Positions 60,552-64,000 of a DNA stretch of 64,000 nt are shown here, piece by piece (within the stretch, counting starts at the first letter, position 1; each line of letters starts with the position of its first letter). A program made the translations under genes and the position numbers. Where the stretch lies: assembly GCF_963676065.1 (NCBI RefSeq), contig NZ_OY780933.1, positions 2,396,122-2,460,121 on the forward strand, in the 5' to 3' direction. This DNA comes from Maridesulfovibrio sp. Its GTDB lineage: Bacteria > Desulfobacterota > Desulfovibrionia > Desulfovibrionales > Desulfovibrionaceae. A model generated the notes under the pieces. That model did no database searches and had not been told where the DNA came from. It saw nothing but the letters and a program-made list of their open reading frames with translations.

Positions 60552-61232
60552 ATGATTTTAAAACGAATTTTGTACGATATTAAATCGGCAATTATTAAGG
60601 GATATCCTTTCTTGATATGTGTTTATGTCTACTATGTGTGTTCTTCGCTATATCTTTTTTTTAATGAAGTTACAGACTATGTTTCTGTCTATACATCAAG
60701 TCTATTTGTTTCATTCGCATTGTGTTGTATTGCCTGCAGAGATATGAATTTAAAAATAGTTAGATTTGATTTTCAATTTAGGATGACTTTTGTTTACCTT
60801 GTTTTGTTGTTGATTAGCTGGTTTACTATATCAGTTGTGCCACTGCTGGGTGGTTATAATGGGTTTAAAGAAGTCGTGTCCGAATTATTTTATACTCTTT
60901 TCCCTAATATGAAATATGAGTTGGTGTTTAAATACTCGCTAGAATTAGTTATTGAATCTTTATTTTATGGTCTTTTGTGTCCGCTAATATATTTATTCGC
61001 GAGTCTGAGTTTTAATTTTAAAAAGTTAATGTCATTTTCTTTTTTAAATTGGATGTTAGGTGTCGTGTTAATTACTTTTAATGGTGTTGTGTTCGGTGTT
61101 ATTGGGTTATTAGTACAGTTAAAAACAAATTTGTATTTATATACGCCTATTTTTTCAGTTGAATGTATTACGCTGATTGTTTTGTCTTATGCTGCAGGTA
61201 AGAATTCATTTATCGAAGTACCTAATCACTAA
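60552..61232 (+). CDS. AT-rich polytopic membrane protein, paralog 2
   Basis: A 226-residue protein clearly homologous along its length to the preceding gene (about two-thirds identical by eye), with the same helices, the same CRDMNLKIVRFDFQFRM block and the same VLSYAAGKNSF...EVPNH end. The middle (residues 95-140) is the most divergent part, including SVVPLLGGYNGFKEV. Divergence concentrated in one central region would fit immunity proteins tracking different toxin variants. GGAAATATT precedes the ATG; the SD is weak. The upstream 110 bases carry the duplicated tail segment. Confidence 0.7.
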   Translation: MILKRILYDIKSAIIKGYPFLICVYVYYVCSSLYLFFNEVTDYVSVYTSSLFVSFALCCIACRDMNLKIVRFDFQFRMTFVYLVLLLISWFTISVVPLLGGYNGFKEVVSELFYTLFPNMKYELVFKYSLELVIESLFYGLLCPLIYLFASLSFNFKKLMSFSFLNWMLGVVLITFNGVVFGVIGLLVQLKTNLYLYTPIFSVECITLIVLSYAAGKNSFIEVPNH

Positions 61233-61314
61233 CTAATAATCTACCAATCAGAACTGAATATATCACACAAACAATAAATCCTCCGGTCTTCCTGAGTGTC
61301 CAGAAAACGATACG

Positions 61315-61578
61315 ATGCTCAAGTACTGCGTGCGACAAGTTCGTGAGATGGAAAAAGCTGCTAAGGAATTGGCTGGTAAGCAGGCTCAATTTAATGCTCA
61401 AGAGCAGGCTAGGAAGGATAAAACTGCTCGTGCCGGCTCAGAGCTTCGGGAGCAACAGCGGCGTGCGGCGCAGCAAAGAATAAAGAAGATTTTAGTCTTT
61501 GGGATCTTGGTCTTCCCGATTTTCCACTCGTACACCCCACCTCCCCAAGCTTTACCATCATATATATATAGAGTATGA
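61315..61578 (+). CDS. Unknown, possibly truncated coiled-coil protein
   Basis: An 87-residue frame with an Ala/Gln/Arg-rich helix (EKAAKELAGKQAQFNAQEQA) followed by a short hydrophobic stretch (ILVFGILVFPIF) and a Pro-rich end. The frame is open upstream through about 15 further residues (SGLPECPENDT) without a start, so this may be the tail of a lost gene. The end falls eight bases before the miaB start. It has no recognisable family and no RBS, and could be non-coding. Confidence 0.3.
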   Translation: MLKYCVRQVREMEKAAKELAGKQAQFNAQEQARKDKTARAGSELREQQRRAAQQRIKKILVFGILVFPIFHSYTPPPQALPSYIYRV

Positions 61579-61585
61579 GCCGGGT

Positions 61586-62962
61586 ATGAAATTTACAGTA
61601 CTAACATTCGGATGTCAGATGAACGTTCACGATTCAGACTGGCTGATCCGGGCCATGGAGAGCCGTGGCTGGACAGCTGTTAAAGAATCTGAAGCAGATA
61701 TATTTATTATTAACACCTGTTCCGTGCGAGATAAGCCGGAGCAGAAGGTCTATAGCGTGCTGGGGCGTCTAGCTCCTTTATGCAAAAATCCAGGTAGCTT
61801 CGTTGCTGTGGGCGGATGTGTGGCCCAGCAGATCGGTGATGGCTTCCTTGAAAAATTTCCGCACGTACGCCTTGTTTTCGGTAGCGACGGTATTGCTCAG
61901 GCACCGGACGCACTGGAAGATCTCGCTGCTAATCATGAGAAAAGATTGGTCCTTAATGACTTTCTTAAGGATTATCCCGAACGTGAAGGCGGCGAGATGC
62001 AGCCCAATGTCGATCTGATCCCTCCGGGCATCGGCACCATTCCCGGTCAGGCTTTCGTCAACATCATGCAGGGCTGCGACAACTTCTGCGCCTACTGCAT
62101 CGTGCCGTATACAAGGGGCCGGCAGAAATCACGTTCTTCTGAAGCTGTGATTAAGGAATGCCGCCATCTTGTCGAGTCCGGTATTCGCGAGATATGTCTG
62201 CTTGGTCAGAACGTAAACAGTTTCGGTATGGATAAGAAGGGCGATGATATAAGCTTCGCGCAGTTGCTCTATAAAATTTCCGAGATTGAAGGGCTTGAGC
62301 GCATCCGTTTTACCACCTCCCATCCCAAAGATATTGCCCCTGAGGTGATCAAGGCTTTCGGCGAGCTTCCGAATCTTTGTCCGAGTCTGCATTTACCTGT
62401 GCAGTCCGGTTCAGATAGGATCTTGAAAAAGATGGGCCGCAAGTATGATCGTGAACGTTATCTCGGTATAGTGGAAGGGCTGAAAAAGGCCTGCCCTGAT
62501 ATTTCGCTGACCACGGATTTGATTGTCGGCTTTCCCGGTGAAACGGACGAAGATTTTGAACAGACCATGGATATGCTCGAAAGAGTCCGCTACGAGAGCA
62601 GCTTTTCATTTAAATATTCAGACCGTCCGGGAGTCGCGGCAGTTAAAATGAAGCCGAAAGTTCCTGAAGATGTTGCGCAGGCAAGGCTCGCCTGCTTGCA
62701 GGAAAGGCAAAATAGTATTACTAGAGAAAGTCTAGAGACTTTGACGGGTCGTGAAACCGTTGTTTTGCTGGAGCGGCCAAGCAAGCGGCAGGAAGCAGGC
62801 GGAATGTCATGGCGTGGTAAAGATCCCGGCGGACGGGTGGTCAATGTTCACTTTGAAGGTTATGCTGAAGATCAGAAGCTCGGAGGCAAACTGGTTAAGG
62901 TGAAGATCATTGAAGCTAAGAATCATTCCCTTGTAGGCGAGAGAATGGGGGAGCCATGGTAG
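61586..62962 (+). CDS. miaB: tRNA-2-methylthio-N6-dimethylallyladenosine synthase
   Basis: A 458-residue radical-SAM methylthiotransferase that converts i6A37 to ms2i6A37 in tRNAs reading UNN codons. The N-terminal UPF0004 domain binds a cluster with Cys in FGCQMN, NTCSVR and VGGCVAQ; the radical-SAM CxxxCxxC is GCDNFCAYCIVPYTRG; the C-terminal TRAM domain (from about residue 390) ends the protein. ATG at 61586 is used because family conservation begins at MKFTVLTFGCQ; the longer frame is not conserved. It overlaps the next gene by seven bases. Confidence 0.97.
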   Translation: MKFTVLTFGCQMNVHDSDWLIRAMESRGWTAVKESEADIFIINTCSVRDKPEQKVYSVLGRLAPLCKNPGSFVAVGGCVAQQIGDGFLEKFPHVRLVFGSDGIAQAPDALEDLAANHEKRLVLNDFLKDYPEREGGEMQPNVDLIPPGIGTIPGQAFVNIMQGCDNFCAYCIVPYTRGRQKSRSSEAVIKECRHLVESGIREICLLGQNVNSFGMDKKGDDISFAQLLYKISEIEGLERIRFTTSHPKDIAPEVIKAFGELPNLCPSLHLPVQSGSDRILKKMGRKYDRERYLGIVEGLKKACPDISLTTDLIVGFPGETDEDFEQTMDMLERVRYESSFSFKYSDRPGVAAVKMKPKVPEDVAQARLACLQERQNSITRESLETLTGRETVVLLERPSKRQEAGGMSWRGKDPGGRVVNVHFEGYAEDQKLGGKLVKVKIIEAKNHSLVGERMGEPW

Positions 62963-63435
62963 AAATGCAGGTTTACGGTCTGGCGGTGGAAAGCGATACT
63001 GAGACCCCGGTTCTGGTATTGAAAAGTGAAGAACTGGGCATGGTCCTGCCTATATGGATAGGGGCCATGGAGGCCATGGCTATTTCGTTGGTCCTAAATG
63101 AGGTCTCCTTTCCCCGGCCGATGACCCATGATCTGCTTTTAAGCACTATCGCAACTTTTGGCGGGGAAGTAGCTTCAGTTGATATAGTTGATATCAATAA
63201 AGGAACTTTTTATGCTGAAATAATAGTGCGTAAGGATGGAGAGCTTATAGCGATTGATTCCCGTCCTTCTGATGCCATTGCTCTAGCCGTGCGTGCGGAG
63301 TGTCCTGTTCGGGTGGCCCAAAAGGTTATCGATACTGCCGGGACCAAGGATATTGAAGAAAAGGTTGTAAAAAAGTCCGGATGGGATGATGAGCTGGAAG
63401 AGCTTTCTCCTGAGGATTTTAAATATAAAATGTAA
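62956..63435 (+). CDS. Bifunctional nuclease family protein (DUF151)
   Basis: A 159-residue protein of the BFN/DUF151 family. Seen: MVEMQVYGLAVESDTETPVLVLKSEE, LPIWIGAMEAMAISLVLNEVSFPRPMTHDLL, and the family signature IDSRPSDAIALAVRAECPV. Plant and some bacterial members have reported nuclease activity; its function in bacteria is not settled. It overlaps the end of miaB by seven bases and is followed nine bases later by a PHP-domain gene, so the three form one transcription unit. Confidence 0.94.
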   Translation: MVEMQVYGLAVESDTETPVLVLKSEELGMVLPIWIGAMEAMAISLVLNEVSFPRPMTHDLLLSTIATFGGEVASVDIVDINKGTFYAEIIVRKDGELIAIDSRPSDAIALAVRAECPVRVAQKVIDTAGTKDIEEKVVKKSGWDDELEELSPEDFKYKM

Positions 63436-63444
63436 GGCGATTAG

Positions 63445-64000
63445 ATGATAGATTTTCATACCCATACCGTGTTCAGTGACGGGGAACTTATCCCTGCGGA
63501 GCTGGCAAGGCGGGCCAAGGTTGCGGGATACCGCGCAATGGCGATGACCGACCATGCCGATTTAAGCAACATTGATATTATTCTTGAAAATGTTCGCAGA
63601 TTTGCAAAGAAGCACGGTCATTATTTTGATATAGATGTGTTCGCCGGAGTTGAGTTGACCCATGTCCCTCCGGGATTGATCGGGGAAATGACTGAGTATG
63701 CCCGTAAATCCGGAGCTCAGATTGTGGTCTGTCACGGTGAGACCATTGTGGAGCCTGTTGCGGAGGGGACTAACCTTGCGGCGATTGAGGCGAAAGTGGA
63801 TGTGCTGGCCCATCCCGGCATGATTACCGATGTTGAAGTAAAACTGGCGGCTGAATACGGGGTATGTCTCGAGATTACAACCCGTAAGGGGCATAGCCTG
63901 ACTAACGGACATGTGGCGGCGCTTGCTCGTAAGCACGGAGCCAAGCTGGTCATCAACAACGATGCCCATGCTCCCGGTGATCTGGTCGGGCTGGAAATGC
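63445..64000 (+). CDS. PHP-domain phosphoesterase (3' end outside window)
   Basis: The first 185 codons of a PHP-domain protein, continuing past the window. The metal-binding motifs are visible: MIDFHTHTVFSDG at the start, MAMTDHADLSN at about residue 35, VFAGVELTHVPPG with the Glu ligand, VVCHGETIVEP, the VLAHPGMI at about residue 125, and INNDAHAPGDLVG near the window edge. The set fits the histidinol-phosphatase-like / YcdX group of metal-dependent phosphoesterases. AAGGCG precedes the ATG. Substrate unknown. Confidence 0.93.
   Translation, partial: MIDFHTHTVFSDGELIPAELARRAKVAGYRAMAMTDHADLSNIDIILENVRRFAKKHGHYFDIDVFAGVELTHVPPGLIGEMTEYARKSGAQIVVCHGETIVEPVAEGTNLAAIEAKVDVLAHPGMITDVEVKLAAEYGVCLEITTRKGHSLTNGHVAALARKHGAKLVINNDAHAPGDLVGLEM

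Larger units (their letters stand above)
59678..61258 (+). repeat. Tandem duplication of a membrane-protein cassette
   Basis: Two head-to-tail units of about 790 bases (59678-60473 and 60474-61258). Both begin with TTGAAG(A/G)GT...AGCGAA(A/G)ATAAA, contain a related membrane-protein gene and end with ACTAATAATCTACCAxTCAGAACTGAATA. Coding and flanking sequences are both duplicated and have diverged. Confidence 0.8.

Overview
The window looks like a chromosomal segment of a sulfate-reducing Desulfovibrionaceae bacterium, probably a marine, moderate-GC Desulfovibrio or Maridesulfovibrio-like lineage. This is inferred from gene content: an iron-containing alcohol dehydrogenase, paired MinD-type ATPases with 4Fe-4S motifs beside a DUF5320 protein under a sigma-54-like promoter (as in the anaerobe-specific orange-protein loci), a small c-type cytochrome, a phenylacetate-CoA ligase/ACT pair, and a Gram-negative envelope operon. 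No database search was run, so species is not claimed.

Layout. 1-4.6 kb: end of a chemotaxis receptor, a small Hpt-like protein without its histidine, an alpha/beta hydrolase, MntP, a VTT-domain membrane protein and a polyprenyl-phosphate-type glycosyltransferase. 4.7-13.5 kb: an initiator tRNA, the PEP-dependent dihydroxyacetone kinase system dhaK-dhaL-dhaM (DhaM fused to HPr and a full-length Enzyme I, with a 230-bp inverted-repeat-bounded insert before it), an APC permease, the divergent argO/argP pair and two more identical initiator tRNAs. 13.9-25.2 kb: a DUF4301 protein, Fe-alcohol dehydrogenase overlapping a PAS histidine kinase, an unknown membrane-anchored protein with a Na/Pi cotransporter, an OmpH-like lipoprotein, pyruvate kinase, a cereblon-like CULT-domain protein and three tRNA-Asn genes.

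25.3-35.3 kb: a long co-directional envelope operon, lysS-lolC/E-lolD-bamA-skp-lpxD-fabZ-lpxA-lpxI, covering lipoprotein release, beta-barrel assembly, periplasmic chaperoning and lipid A synthesis. 35.4-39.1 kb: the DUF5320/MinD-ATPase/CGGC/FmdB cluster, with a sigma-54-type promoter and upstream repeats, divergent from a DUF89 protein. 39-53.9 kb: AsmA-like and YihY-like envelope proteins, tgt and nth, cytochrome c, CutA, a PfkB kinase, a phosphotransferase/APS-kinase-like pair, Kup, an orphan Hpt protein and a glycosyltransferase.

54-58.5 kb: phenylacetate-CoA ligase and an ACT-domain protein preceded by what reads as a complete phenylalanine attenuator (a 19-residue leader peptide with eight Phe and mutually exclusive hairpins), then rsfS-gpmI and a zinc-ribbon protein. 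58.6-61.6 kb: an AT-rich degenerate island with an Rhs-repeat remnant and a tandemly duplicated membrane protein, probably an orphan toxin/immunity array. The window ends with miaB, a bifunctional-nuclease-family protein and the start of a PHP-domain protein.

The most noteworthy signals are the Phe attenuator upstream of the phenylacetate-CoA ligase, the bacterial CULT protein with a conserved tri-tryptophan cage, the sigma-54/repeat architecture at 38.1-38.3 kb, and the Rhs/immunity remnant array.
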